Below, one piece after another: positions 30,125-40,621 of a stretch of DNA of 64,000 nucleotides (its first letter is position 1; every line of letters starts with the position of its first letter). The notes under the pieces were generated by a model. That model did no database searches, was not told where the DNA came from, and saw only the letters and a program-made list of their open reading frames with translations. The position numbers were made by a program, and so were the translations under genes. The DNA comes from Eukaryota sp. TZLM1-RC (lineage: Eukaryota > Metamonada: BaSk clade): NCBI GenBank assembly GCA_040285825.1, contig JAUPSS010000007.1, forward strand, positions 62,001 to 126,000, given 5' to 3'.

Positions 30125-32720
30125 AAATAAATTTATATTTATTGAATTTGTACACTTGATTAAATTAAATCATAACTAATGGGACGACTATCATTAAACC
30201 AAGATTTCCTCTACAAAATCTTGATTTGCTTGCTGTCTAGCTAAAGCTTCTCTAATTCGATTGAAAAACCGCGGTAATCTATTAATAATGGCAAATTGAA
30301 TCCGTGAATGCCATAAAAAAATATCAAATCTTTTCATTGTTTTTTCTTTCACCATTTTTTGGAAGTCATCCAAAAAAGGTTCTGCTTCAACTGATAATCT
30401 TCCATTTATCGAAAATGGGAAAGCAATAAAAACCAGCTGTGTATTTCTATCGACATTTGCATCTTCAATTTCTTTATCATATTTTCTATGTTTTTCTTTT
30501 GCTTTAAAATCCAGAGCAGCCACAGGATTAAGTTTTCTTCTGTGAACCAAAGTATCGTTTGCAACATAACATGAGACAAAGTCAACAATAGCTTCAGAAT
30601 TATCAATCCAATCACAGTATACATCACCTCTATCTTCAGAACCAAAATTATTCAGAGAAAGTGTTTCCTTCAGCAGGGGCTCTTTGATACACGATATCCT
30701 TGCAGTTTGTGCCATATTGAAAACAGTGTCTCTAACAGCATCATGTAATGAAGAACGATAAGTTATCAATTTAGAGCAATTTAGAGTATGGCGCAAAGTA
30801 AGTTGAGGTGAATTCGAACAAATACATTTTTACTTTTGATAATAATTGGTTAATGGGGATGTTCAAATATAATCTCATTTTTGTTACAAATGCTTCATTA
30901 GTGGCACACAATCCAAATCTTCGTGGTACAATGGTTACAAAAAGTGAAGAATCTGACGCCTTGTTTTCACAAACACCCTTTTCCAATAACAATGAGTGAA
31001 GATCTTGATTTAAAACAGCCGAGCTCCAAATATTATTATAAAGATCTTTTTCATACATTCCAGTCAATCTTTTCTGTAATGTTCGAAGAGTGTACTTCAA
31101 ATTTAAAACAGTTTTTTCTGGAATATTGCCATTGAATGATTGGGGAAAACATCGACCCCATTTTTCTACATCAATTCTTGAAATTTCTTCATTTAATGCA
31201 AAAACAGTGGAACTTTGCGTTGTCATCAATAAATCTTCCCAATCTGCAAATCTTTCGGAAAACTCAAAGATTGCATTTCTGCATCCACCAACAAAAGCAC
31301 ACGAGGTAAGAATAGAAGCCTTCGTCCACCCTAAACCACCATAATGTGGACTAACGTAAGCATGATCTGGAATTTGAAACATTTTACATCCCAGTAATTG
31401 AGACAGAACTTTTGCACGTAACTCATTAAATTTTTGAGCCAAAGGTCTAGTGACGAGAGGATTTGTAGATCGAAATATATGATTAAAATTGGAACAAAAC
31501 ACAGTCTTATAATGGTAAATTTGATGTGTTTTTTTATATCTAAATTCATCATTCGGTCAATTTTGTCAGAAATTGAGTTCAACTTTTCAAACAATTTTTT
31601 GGTAATTTCATCATTATTTCCTAAAAATGAACCCAAATGACGAATAGCATCAATTGAATATAATTTGGCTTGAATTTCAATATCATCAATTATTGTGGAA
31701 ACTGGAGAATTCGATAACAAAACACATTTAAGTAAATTAAGTCGGAGACCAATTTTGGTAAATAATTCTTTAAATCATACAGTTGCTTTTTTCACAATAT
31801 TTAAATCACCAATAAGCACAACATCATCCATATATGCAATCATTTTTAGTGAAGGAAACATCTCTTGAATTTGCAGTAGAATAGGATGAATGGCCAAACA
31901 AAACAAAAGAGGTCCTAACGGATCTCCTTGCTTTATGCCACTTGATGAACTCAAAATGTTGTTACCAAAATGTAAATTAGAATATGTGCAATATGTTGAT
32001 TGAAAATATGGTATTAATTCCGGCATATATTGCAATAGAGCACCATGGATACTGCGACGACTTAGTGAATTGAAAGCATTACTAAAATCCAATGACATGC
32101 AAACATTGGATTCATTTTGACGAAATAAGTCATCAGCAGCAAAAATCGCTGAAGAGACTCCATCTGTAGTATTTATACCATATTGAAAGGGTAATAAAAT
32201 CTTTTTAGCTTTTTCATTGAACCTGCTTAAGCAACACGCAGAAAAAATATTGTGTAAGCTCTCAGAGACTGCAATAGGACGAACATCCATTTTTGAATTT
32301 TTGACAAGTGCAGTCAAACGAGAACTTCTTAATTCTTCTGGGTATTTGCGTTGACCAGATAATATTTGGTTGAAAAATTTGGTCAATAAACCAAGGCAAT
32401 CTTCTGAAGAAATAATCGCGGCTTTTACATGATCAATAGTAATACCAGAAAGTCCGGCAGACTTACCACGAGGTCTCTTTTTGATAACCGAAAAAACTTC
32501 TGATGGCATCAATGGATAATTTTCCCAATGGTGCAATTTATACAATTTAGCTTTGGTATCAGCACAAAAGAAGTTTTATTGAGCTCTTGAACTGCTGAAT
32601 GTTTGATTAGGGTGTAGATTTTGAGCTTCAACGCACCTTTGTTTTGTCTTGGATTCAACAATAACCAAAATTTGTTGGATGAGAACGTTATAACGAGAGG
32701 TGTGACAGTTATCCATTTCA
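30125..32720 (-). mobile_element. LINE copy C: longest copy, RT plus restriction-like endonuclease (broken)
   Basis: Minus strand, 5' to 3'. The RT begins with KKRPRGKSAGLSGITIDHVK (about 32470) and DVRPIAVSESLHNIFSACCL. RT motif A is SLDFSNAF, motif B is GIKQGDPLGPLLF and motif C is AYMDDVVLIGD (about 31835). A thumb-like region (DHAYVSPHYGGLGWTKAS) follows. Then come the zinc knuckle (C-x-C...H-x4-C), GDVYCDWIDNSEAIVDFVS, EKHRKYDKEIED and FIAFPFSINGRLS, the PD-(D/E)XK endonuclease pattern of site-type non-LTR elements. No apurinic-type endonuclease is seen. Broken by a TGT-to-TGA nonsense change at 31773 and frameshifts near 31500 and 30790. The 3' end is an untranslated tail of about 60 bases ending AATAAATA without poly(A). 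Confidence 0.9.
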
Positions 32721-33426
32721 ATTGAAAATCAGAGTGTATTTGTCTATCGATTTTGTTGTCAATAAAGAAGCTTTCTCCATCTTCTCCATAGAATAAATTG
32801 TCGTTTCTGAATAGGTCTTCTCTGTTTTATTTTAGGAATGTAATAATAGTTTCAACAAATGTGATTGGTAATCCACGTATTTGTACTTCCCAACAGAAAT
32901 TGTTTTGGAAAACATAGTTCACCTAATTTGATCTTGATAATTGTTTCACAACGCATAAGTGGAAACACTAAGGGCAATACAAACATCTGTTGGGTATTGT
33001 TTCCTGATACGCGTTTCTTTGTTTATCAAAGAAACAAGCTCGAAATCTTCAATTTTTAAGAGAGAATTAGTGAATGTAAATATGACATCAATTATGGAAA
33101 AAGCCAATGGCACCATTTTTCTACAGCTGCAACGAAATAATTAGTCCATTTGAGAACAGAAAATGTTATTTTGGAAGAACAAGAGGATAGATGATTCTGA
33201 TCTACCAAATAGATCAATGTCATCAGCAAAAGCAATATTTGTTTTTCATTTTCACGGTCAAAGTGCTGTACCCTAGTTTGCAAATCAATAGAATCACAAC
33301 TCAAGGAAATCACGTTACTGGTAGACATAAATTCAATGTCCATTTTGTCCAAATCAACCAATCATTATCTTCTGAGAAATTACTCACTGCAAATCATAGA
33401 GCTCCTGCTCCCAATACTAATTTATG
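32158..33426. repeat. Tandem duplication unit 1 (1269 bp)
   Basis: The sequence from CTCCATCTGTAG (32158) recurs at 33427 with an offset of exactly 1269 bases. The unit includes the 5' part of the LINE RT and about 700 bases upstream of it that have no readable gene. Only a few substitutions separate the units (for example TGTAAGCTC versus TCTAAGCTC), so the duplication is recent. Confidence 0.95.
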
Positions 33427-34695
33427 CTCCATCTGTAGTATTTATACCATATTGAAAGGGTAATAAAATCTTTTTAGCTTTTTCATTGAACCTGCTTAAG
33501 CAACACGCAGAAAAAATATTGTCTAAGCTCTCAGAGACTGCAATAGGACGAACATCCATTTTTGAATTTTTGACAAGTGCAGTCAAACGAGAACTTCTTA
33601 ATTCTTCTGGGTATTTGCGTTGACCAGATAATATTTGGTTGAAAAATTTGGTCAATAAACCAAGGCAATCTTCTGAAGAAATAATCGCGGCTTTTACATG
33701 ATCAATAGTAATACCAGAAAGTCCGGCAGACTTACCACGAGGTCTCTTTTTGATAACCGAAAAAACTTCTGATGGCATCAATGGATAATTTTCCCAATGG
33801 TGCAATTTATACAATTTAGCTTTGGTATCAGCACAAAAGAAGTTTTATTGAGCTCTTGAACTGCTGAATGTTTGATTAGGGTGTAGATTTTGAGCTTCAA
33901 CGCACCTTTGTTTTGTCTTGGATTCAACAATAACCAAAATTTGTTGGATGAGAACGTTATAACGAGAGGTGTGACAGTTATCCATTTCAATTGAAAATCA
34001 GAGTGTATTTGTCTATCGATTTTGTTGTCAATAAAGAAGCTTTCTCCATCTTCTCCATAGAATAAATTGTCGTTTCTGAATAGGTCTTCTCTGTTTTATT
34101 TTAGGAATGTAATAATAGTTTCAACAAATGTGATTGGTAATCCACGTATTTGTACTTCCCAACAGAAATTGTTTTGGAAAACATAGTTCACCTAATTTGA
34201 TCTTGATAATTGTTTCACAACGCATAAGTGGAAACACTAAGGGCAATACAAACATCTGTTGGGTATTGTTTCCTGATACGCGTTTCTTTGTTTATCAAAG
34301 AAACAAGCTCGAAATCTTCAATTTTTAAGAGAGAATTAGTGAATGTAAATATGACATCAATTATGGAAAAAGCCAATGGCACCATTTTTCTACAGCTGCA
34401 ACGAAATAATTAGTCCATTTGAGAACAGAAAATGTTATTTTGGAAGAACAAGAGGATAGATGATTCTGATCTACCAAATAGATCAATGTCATCAGCAAAA
34501 GCAATATTTGTTTTTCATTTTCACGGTCAAAGTGCTGTACCCTAGTTTGTAAATCAATAGAATCACAACTCAAGGAAATCACGTTACTGGTAGACATAAA
34601 TTCAATGTCCATTTTGTCCAAATCAACCAATCATTATCTTCTGAGTAATTACTCACTGCAAATCATAGAGCTCCTGCTCCCAATACTAATTTATC
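33427..34695. repeat. Tandem duplication unit 2 (1269 bp)
   Basis: Near-identical second unit; it ends at AATACTAATTTAT (about 34694), where the sequences diverge. It carries a truncated 130-residue RT fragment (minus, 33814-33422) from the duplicated LINE copy C. The remaining sequence of the unit is non-coding as far as I can see. Confidence 0.95.
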
Positions 34696-34770
34696 TCTAC
34701 ATTAATTTTTCAACGTTTTTCTCATGGTACCCAACACAAATTTATAAGAATTTTTATTTACAAATGAACC

Positions 34771-34788
34771 AAACCCAAACCCTAACCC
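34771..34788 (-). repeat. Short telomere-like tract at the CAP gene stop codon
   Basis: AAACCCAAACCCTAACCC on the plus strand; it overlaps the last codons and stop of the CUE-CAP gene. Confidence 0.4.
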
Positions 34789-35567
34789 GCAAAGAGTTGG
34801 GTAAAATACCAGGTTGAACCAAGTCTAAACACCCCAATAGCACAAAAGCTAAACCTTCCTAATAAATTCTTACAATGCCCTGGAGACTTAATCCATCCAT
34901 CGACGGCAACCTTTGCTGGCTCACTACAACCACTGTTATAAGCAACATTCTCAGCAGCTGAAGTGAATGAAAACCCAAATTGTGCTGTCCTTTGGTTGAA
35001 CCCTTGATGCCCAAACGGAACCTTCTTTTCAGCCATATTTTTAGAATGAACCACTCCCACAGTGTACATTGTCTGATGCCATTGTAATTCTGGCAAATTA
35101 CGAGACCTCCGGAATTGGTTAGTCAAAGTGAGGCATTCCTGACCCATTCTGAGCGGATCATTGACTGTATTCTCTATGGTGTGAATCCTACCTCTGTCCA
35201 CTCTTTCGATATGGCTGTCTGGAGGTGGAGCTGCTCTTGCTCTTGCTTCCAGCTTTGCTAATGTGTTTACCTCTCTTGGTTTCCGTGTCTGTCTCCATCG
35301 TTGATGTGCCACCTTTCTAATGTCAGCAAGAGAAGATCTCGGAGAAGGTTTAGTCTTCACTGTACCTCGTCTTGCTGTTCTTTGAGAGTGTAAATTGCGG
35401 AGAAGACTGTTAGAAGGATTGGAAGCAGGTGTAGGAGATTCGTTTAACCGTAGACATTCATCAATGATTTTGTTCTCTCCCTCAGATTTATAGGTATTCA
35501 CTATTTGTTGAATCTGTTGTTGAGACAGGTTTGGAAATGCTGTTGCTAGAAATGATATCGAATCCAT
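34782..35567 (-). CDS. CUE-CAP protein (intracellular SCP/PR-1-like)
   Basis: 261 residues from ATG 35567. Residues about 8-42 look like a CUE/UBA-type ubiquitin-binding helix bundle (TAFPNLSQQQIQQIVNTYKS, NKIIDECLRLNES). A basic linker follows. The C-terminal 120 residues are a CAP domain of YkwD/PR-1 type: TNQFRRSRNLPELQW, HSKNMAEKKVPFGHQGFNQR, AAENVAYNSGCSEPAKVAVD, GWIKSPGHCKNLLGRF and STWYFTQLFAG. The CAP signature His residues (FGHQGF, SPGH) and Glu (AENVAY) are all present. There is no signal peptide, so the protein should be cytosolic, unlike most eukaryotic CAP proteins, which are secreted. The stop codon lies within a CCCTAACCC telomere-like tract. Confidence 0.8.
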   Translation of the reverse strand: MDSISFLATAFPNLSQQQIQQIVNTYKSEGENKIIDECLRLNESPTPASNPSNSLLRNLHSQRTARRGTVKTKPSPRSSLADIRKVAHQRWRQTRKPREVNTLAKLEARARAAPPPDSHIERVDRGRIHTIENTVNDPLRMGQECLTLTNQFRRSRNLPELQWHQTMYTVGVVHSKNMAEKKVPFGHQGFNQRTAQFGFSFTSAAENVAYNSGCSEPAKVAVDGWIKSPGHCKNLLGRFSFCAIGVFRLGSTWYFTQLFAG

Positions 35568-35704
35568 CAAGGTACACCACTAGCTAATGACAGAGGGACA
35601 CAACAGAGGAGTTGTCTTCAAAGTATGACGTATGGAAGATATACAGTATATGAGGATTATTAATATGTTAAAATGTTGGTCTCTTTTGTCTTTGAAAAAA
35701 TCAA

Positions 35705-36620
35705 TATAATAATATATGCAGCTCGGCTGTTTTAAATCAAGATCTTCACTCATTGTTATTGGAAAAGGGTGTTTGTGAAAACAAGTCGTCAGATTCTTCA
35801 CTTCTTGTAACTATTGTACCACGAAGATTTGGATTGTGTGCCACTAATGAAGCATTTGTAACAAAAATGAGATTATATTTGAACATCCCCATTAATCAAT
35901 TATTATCAAAAGAAAAATGTATTTGTTCGAATTCACCTCAACTCACTTTGCGCCACGCTCTGAATTGCTCTAAATTGATAACTTATCGTTCTTCATTACA
36001 TGATGCTGTTAGAGACACTGTTTTCAATATAGCACAAACTGCAAGGATATCGTGTATCAAAGAGCCCCTGCTGAAGGAAACACTTTCTCTGAATAATTTT
36101 GGTTCTGATGATACAGGTGATGTATACTGTGATTGGATTGATAATTCTGAAGCTATTGCTGACTTTGTCTCATGTAATGTTGCAAATGATACTTTGGTTC
36201 ACAGAAGAAAACTTAATCCTGTGGCTGCTCTGGATTTTAAAGCAAAAGAGAAACATAGAAAATATGATGAAGATATTGAAGAGGCTAATGTCGATAGAAA
36301 TACACAGCTGGTTTTTATTGCTTTCCCATTTTCGATAAATGGAAGATTATCAGTAGAAGCAGGAACTTTTTTGAATGATTTCCAAAAAATGGTTCAAGAA
36401 AAAACAATGAAAAGATTTGATATTTTTTTATGGCGTTCACGGATTCAATTTGCCTTTATTAATAGATTACCTCGGTTTTTCAATCGAATTAGAGAAGCTT
36501 TAGCTAGACAGCAAGCAGATCAAGATTTTATAGAGGATATCTTGGTTCAATGATAGTCATCCCATTAGTTATGAGTTAATTTAATTAAGTGTGCAAATTC
36601 AATAAATACATTTTATGTTA
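35705..36620 (+). mobile_element. LINE copy D: 5'-truncated insertion with candidate target-site duplication
   Basis: Carries the last about 280 codons of the LINE protein, undisrupted from SSAVLNQDLHSLLLE to the TGA at 36551-36553, then the 3' tail. It includes the knuckle (CICSNSPQLTLRHALNC), GDVYCDWIDNSEAIADFVS and the EKHRKYDEDIEE endonuclease motifs. Its closest relatives are copies C and E. AAAAAATCAA at 35695-35704 and 36621-36630 could be the target-site duplication. Open but lacking the RT, so not autonomous. Confidence 0.85.
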
Positions 36621-36699
36621 AAAAAATCAAACTTATTTCTGCTAAGTTTCTTCTTGCACCACGCTGCAGGTTTCCACACATAATTGAGGAATATTCAGG

Positions 36700-37130
36700 C
36701 TATTCCTCAAGTTCAAAAACATCAGGTAATTTTGTTTCAATCAGATACTCTTGCAAGCTCTGAGCGGAATAAGTATTACGAGTTGCTTGAGTGAGAGGAG
36801 GAGGGTGATTTGATTTTCGTTCTGTTTTTAGCAGGAGGCCAGAACCCTCAAGTACATTTGCAGAATTTCGAAAAGAACCAACAGTCCAACCACAATAATT
36901 GCTGAGGTTGTGATCAATTGCTACAAAAAACAAATTCTCATCAGGATCTCTGTAATTGGGCTGTTCATCCATTGGTAACCGTGGTCTTTGCTGTGGATTA
37001 GCCTTTCTATGGACATTACATTTACTTTCCCTTTCAATAAATCATAATTTCCAGAGACACGTCTCGACTTAAATTCCGCTTCAGTCGGGCGATTATGTGT
37101 TTGCCTTGCCTTCTGGGTCAGCATGAACCG
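36700..37130 (-). pseudogene. Unknown ORF pair, probably one frameshifted gene
   Basis: Two overlapping minus-strand frames (37124-36921 and 36972-36700) read protein-like. The first has THNRPTEAEFKSRRVSGNYD; the second has NLFFVAIDHNLSNYCGWTVG, then a Ser/Pro-rich tail and an acidic end, VFELEE. The overlap with a frame switch suggests one broken gene. No family recognised. Confidence 0.3.
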
Positions 37131-37256
37131 CCAAGAATCACCATTTAAAAAAACGGTATAGTTAATAAATTTGAATTTATTAAAAAACCGATAAGGGTTG
37201 TCCAGCAGCTTTTTGGTTTCATTTAGCTTTGTGAATTTTTTTAAAAATCATTGATT

Positions 37257-37445
37257 TGTCAAAAAACTTATAAATCAACATCTAACTAATCCATCTCTCC
37301 CAGAACAAAACAACTAAATGCAACTTTCTCTAAGTAAATCCAAGAGAAAGCAAAGCATCAGAAATCATTTTCAACATCCCTTTAAAAACAGAAAACACAA
37401 TTCTATTTTGCCAACACAATCTGTTGAAAGTTCTGTTGGTTCTTT
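37257..37445 (-). repeat. Repeat R2, copy 2
   Basis: Similar to 13022-13245. On the minus strand it retains NRLCWQNRIVFSVFKGML and FVLGEMD...LDVDL with stops. See R2 copy 1. Confidence 0.6.
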
Positions 37446-37559
37446 TTTAGTCAATTCAGAATCTGCCAAAAAATGTAAAACCAAATGAGCAAGTCAGGAT
37501 TTCTAACATTGATGACAAGAAACATATCATCAATTTCGTTCAATTAATCCTTTTATCTT

Positions 37560-38330
37560 TAGCATTATGGTCCCAAGTTTTAATGAAAAACATGCTCAAT
37601 GTATGTCTCAACCGATAGGGTGTAAAATGTCCCAATCTACTAATCATGCTCATCAAGGTCCACATTATGGCGGTTCAGGCTGGACTAAACCCTCGACTTT
37701 TACTTTATGTGCTTTTATTGGATGTCAACATGTCATTTTCAAATTTTCGGAAAGATTTGTAGATTGGAAAGAAAATATCACTGGCAACCCAAAGTTCAAC
37801 TATTTGAATGAAGAAATTTCAAAAATTGATACTGAAAGACGGAACCGATGCTTTCTCCAATCTTCATCAGTTTGGAGTAAAAATAATTGATGGTACTTCT
37901 TTTGCTGCTCTTGCCTCTGACACTTTCTTCCATTCAGAAAACATTGATTGTATCTTTTATATTGATTTCAAAAATGCTTATTATTCTGTCATATTACGAA
38001 AAGCATTGTTTGATGTAAAACAGCAAATGCGAGCAATTGCATCCTGATCGGATCATCTGCTCAAGCCCTTGTGATTAATGTATCTGCTGTTTCCTTTACT
38101 AATCATAGTAGTGATGCTTTCAAATTTTTTGGTTGCTGGTTAGGAAGTGTGCCGCAAATTCTTAATGCACTACTAAAAGATTTGGAAAAAACGAAAATTA
38201 ATCTTCATTCAATTTTTCTGTGGATTCAGAAAAACATTTTAAATTTTGATGCTAGAAAATCGTTATGCTGGGTGAATAATTCACATTTTGAGATTGTTTG
38301 CTCCTTCCACAGCATTAGATTATAAGCTCC
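37560..38330 (+). mobile_element. Diverged, internally rearranged LINE relic
   Basis: The first part (37567-37870) matches the LINE thumb-like region (GPHYGGSGWTKPSTFTLCAF, FSERFVDWKE). Next comes an RT motif-A region (FGVKIIDGTSFAALASDTFF, FYIDFKNAYYSV, about 37860-38000). Then comes a region resembling the segment after RT motif C (SDAFKFFGCWLGSVPQILNA, about 38110). In intact relatives the order is motif A, post-motif C, thumb-like region. Here the thumb-like piece comes first, so the relic has been rearranged. It is much more diverged than copies C to F. Confidence 0.65.
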
Positions 38331-38339
38331 TAACATTGT

Positions 38340-39050
38340 GGCAAAAATATTGTTCAAACCTTTGCGATATCCAGACACACATCATATTAACACTGACAAA
38401 CACTTTCCTTGCACGGTCTTTCTGAAATGATGAATAAATTATTTTTGTGGATTGATATTGATATTCTTTGGTTTAGAACTAAAATCCCAAAAAAAGACAA
38501 TGTTTCAATTAGAAATTAACCATAATTAATTTGAATCACGCGTGATATGAAATAAGTAAACTTTTGTTTTGTTTTATTTTCAATTACTTTCAATCGTTTT
38601 TGGTTCAGATTTTGAAGAGATGATGTTTTGTTTGAAATACAATCTGAATTTCTGAATCAACTTTAATGTCACTTCTCAATCATTTGGCTGTACATGATTT
38701 CGTTATAGACGTAACTGAGGCTGCTTTTGTCCGCACAATAATGGTGAAAATTAATGTGGTTTCTCTGGAGGACATAATAGTATACTACCAATAACAAAGG
38801 CTTCGTTGAACAAAACAACTGCCTTGTTGATCTTTTCTTGAACAAGGTTTGTATTGACGTATCAGATAACGAATCAAAAGCATCAAATACATAAACAAAG
38901 CTCAACATCCGCAAAACCTGCTTCTCCTACATCGAATTAGTTAATTACTAAAGATTCAGAAAATTTACCAAAAGATGAAAGTGTTCAGAGTCAGACATGG
39001 GAAGAAAAAATGCCCGTAAAAACTTCCCTGATAGTGAACACAAATGTTAA
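38340..39050. other. Stretch without a supportable gene
   Basis: AT-rich, with short frames only. The segment 38925-38970 resembles 55245-55310 (CTCCTACATC... and GATTCAGAAAA patterns), a small dispersed repeat. Confidence 0.4.
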
Positions 39051-39054
39051 ACTT

Positions 39055-39126
39055 CACGTGCGATGGGACTCGAACCCACAATCCTTTGCTTAGGAAACAA
39101 AAGCCTTTCCATTAGGCCACGCACGT
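39055..39126 (-). tRNA. tRNA-Arg (anticodon CCU)
   Basis: The minus strand folds as a standard 72-base tRNA without intron. The acceptor arm is ACGTGCG paired with CGCACGT. The D arm is GCC/GGC around TAATGGAAA. The anticodon stem TTTGT/GCAAA encloses the loop TTCCTAA (anticodon CCT). The T arm is GTGGG/CCCAT with the loop TTCGAGT. The internal B box (GGTTCGAGTCC) is intact and the CCA end is not encoded. It should read AGG codons and be transcribed by RNA polymerase III, whose RPC4 subunit gene is also in this window. Confidence 0.95.
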
Positions 39127-39129
39127 CCT

Positions 39130-40095
39130 TGGTGAAATTATTCCTATCGTGCATAAACAACAATTTTGATAGCCATTGACAACATTGAGAATTTCCTTAC
39201 AAAGGTTAGAAGCATTACTGTTTTGCCTCAGTTTATATAAAATGTAGTATTATATAATTGTGTTATATAATTGTTATTCTAACGCTATCTTTTATCACAA
39301 ACTAGATTATTTTTCAAGAAGAAAAGCACTTATGACAAAGCCACCAAGTTTTTGCAACGAACGAATTTCTTTTCACCGGAATTATGTTCAAAATCATCAT
39401 ATTTTCAGTTATGAATCCATCAATTGCATCAACATTTTGTGCCGAATACCACCTTGGTCAACACCCTGCTTTGTTTTTGTTGGATGATCCGTAACTACGT
39501 GTTGCCTTGCGAAATTGGGTTTTGTGTTCAATATTTCTACATTCTTCCCATTTTGAATCAACAACTCCTCGAGGGAAGGAACTACAGCAAAATCCGATTG
39601 AATGTAACCTTTACAAGGCGTTGTCATAATTTGAGGTACTTCAAAGCACTTGAGGTGGTTGATTGAAGTCATTCAAAAAATTGAAACCAAATATTTGACA
39701 ATTCACATTCCAATCAATATTGTCTGTTGGAGCACTCGAATAGAACTGAGGGACTGAATTTAGCAGTGTTCTACCTTAGTGGTCTCGTGTGTCCTACTAT
39801 GTATATGCCCTGACTCTTCAACATTCAACACGAACTGTTCCTTACACTGAGCCTTGTTTTCGTTTCAAGATGGAAAACACCTCACACTTTTCACGAATTT
39901 TCTCAGCATAACCTCCATTGGTTTCGTGTTCGAATAACTGAAATTGAAAAAATCTGAAGCTCTCTTTATTCAACAGCAGGTTAGCTAAAGCCTAATTATA
40001 TTCATTTCTATAAAGAAGTACATATTCCATTTTATTATTCAATTATCAGTGCAGTAATAATGAACGAATTACAGATACAACTAATGTATTACCTA
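39130..40095. other. Mostly non-coding; one minus-strand ORF of unknown family
   Basis: The 87-residue minus frame at 39672-39409 has balanced composition (DFAVVPSLEELLIQNGKNVE, GVDQGGIRHKMLMQL) and may be a real exon or relic, but I recognise no family. The remainder has no visible features. Confidence 0.35.
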
Positions 40096-40099
40096 AAGA

Positions 40100-40410
40100 A
40101 AGAACAACAAAGGCTGTAATTAAAGCTTAATGAACAAAAACCATTTGCTGAAGTTCGTAAACGAGACAAATATACAGAGATGTTAAATGATTTAAATAAG
40201 AACCTTGACTCGAAGTTTTCGTTTGTTCCTTTTGCTTCCTCCATTTTTGCCAACATTGGACAATCTGCCTTGATTTTTCTCAATGATTTTTATAATTTAT
40301 GTCGTTCATGTGAAAAATTTTTCAATGAATTTTTGGAAGAATCGTATCATTTTTGTTTTGTGCAGAAGTGTTCCCAAATACTTAAACTTAATGATGTCCA
40401 AGCTGTATAA
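40100..40410 (+). mobile_element. Diverged LINE relic: endonuclease end
   Basis: The frame reads RKRDKYTEMLNDLNKNL, then FVPFASSIFANIGQSALIFL and NDFYNLC. It follows the pattern EKHRKYDKEIED, FIAFPFSINGRLSVEAETFL and DDFQKMV of the young LINE endonuclease region. A stop interrupts the upstream part. It marks another old lineage of the same element type and sits just downstream of the DHHC gene (opposite strand). Confidence 0.55.
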
Positions 40411-40621
40411 GGATTCATCAAGAGTTGACATGGAGAATTTTGTTTCTTATGTGTTGTAGTTTGCTTTGTTTTGTTTCTTCGTAGAAAAAAAGAAATAGAA
40501 TTTAATAAAACCATTTTCATTTATTTAAAATAAAATTTAAGTTATATAATTTAAGTTATATAAAAATTGTGAGCATGTTGCCACGTCACAACACATCACA
40601 CTGTCCCACCTTTGAAACAAA

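Larger units (their letters stand above)
24025..32011 (+). repeat. Left arm of 8-kb inverted duplication
   Basis: The segment is the reverse complement of 43610-51605 over its whole length, with small differences. It contains a TRIM-like gene, a small B-box gene, retroelement relics, repeat R3 and most of LINE copy C. The outer end (GAACAACTCAACTTGAGTCA at about 24047) matches the complement of 51565-51585. The inner end lies inside the LINE RT region, where copy E begins. The arms are separated by about 11.6 kb of unrelated sequence. Confidence 0.95.
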
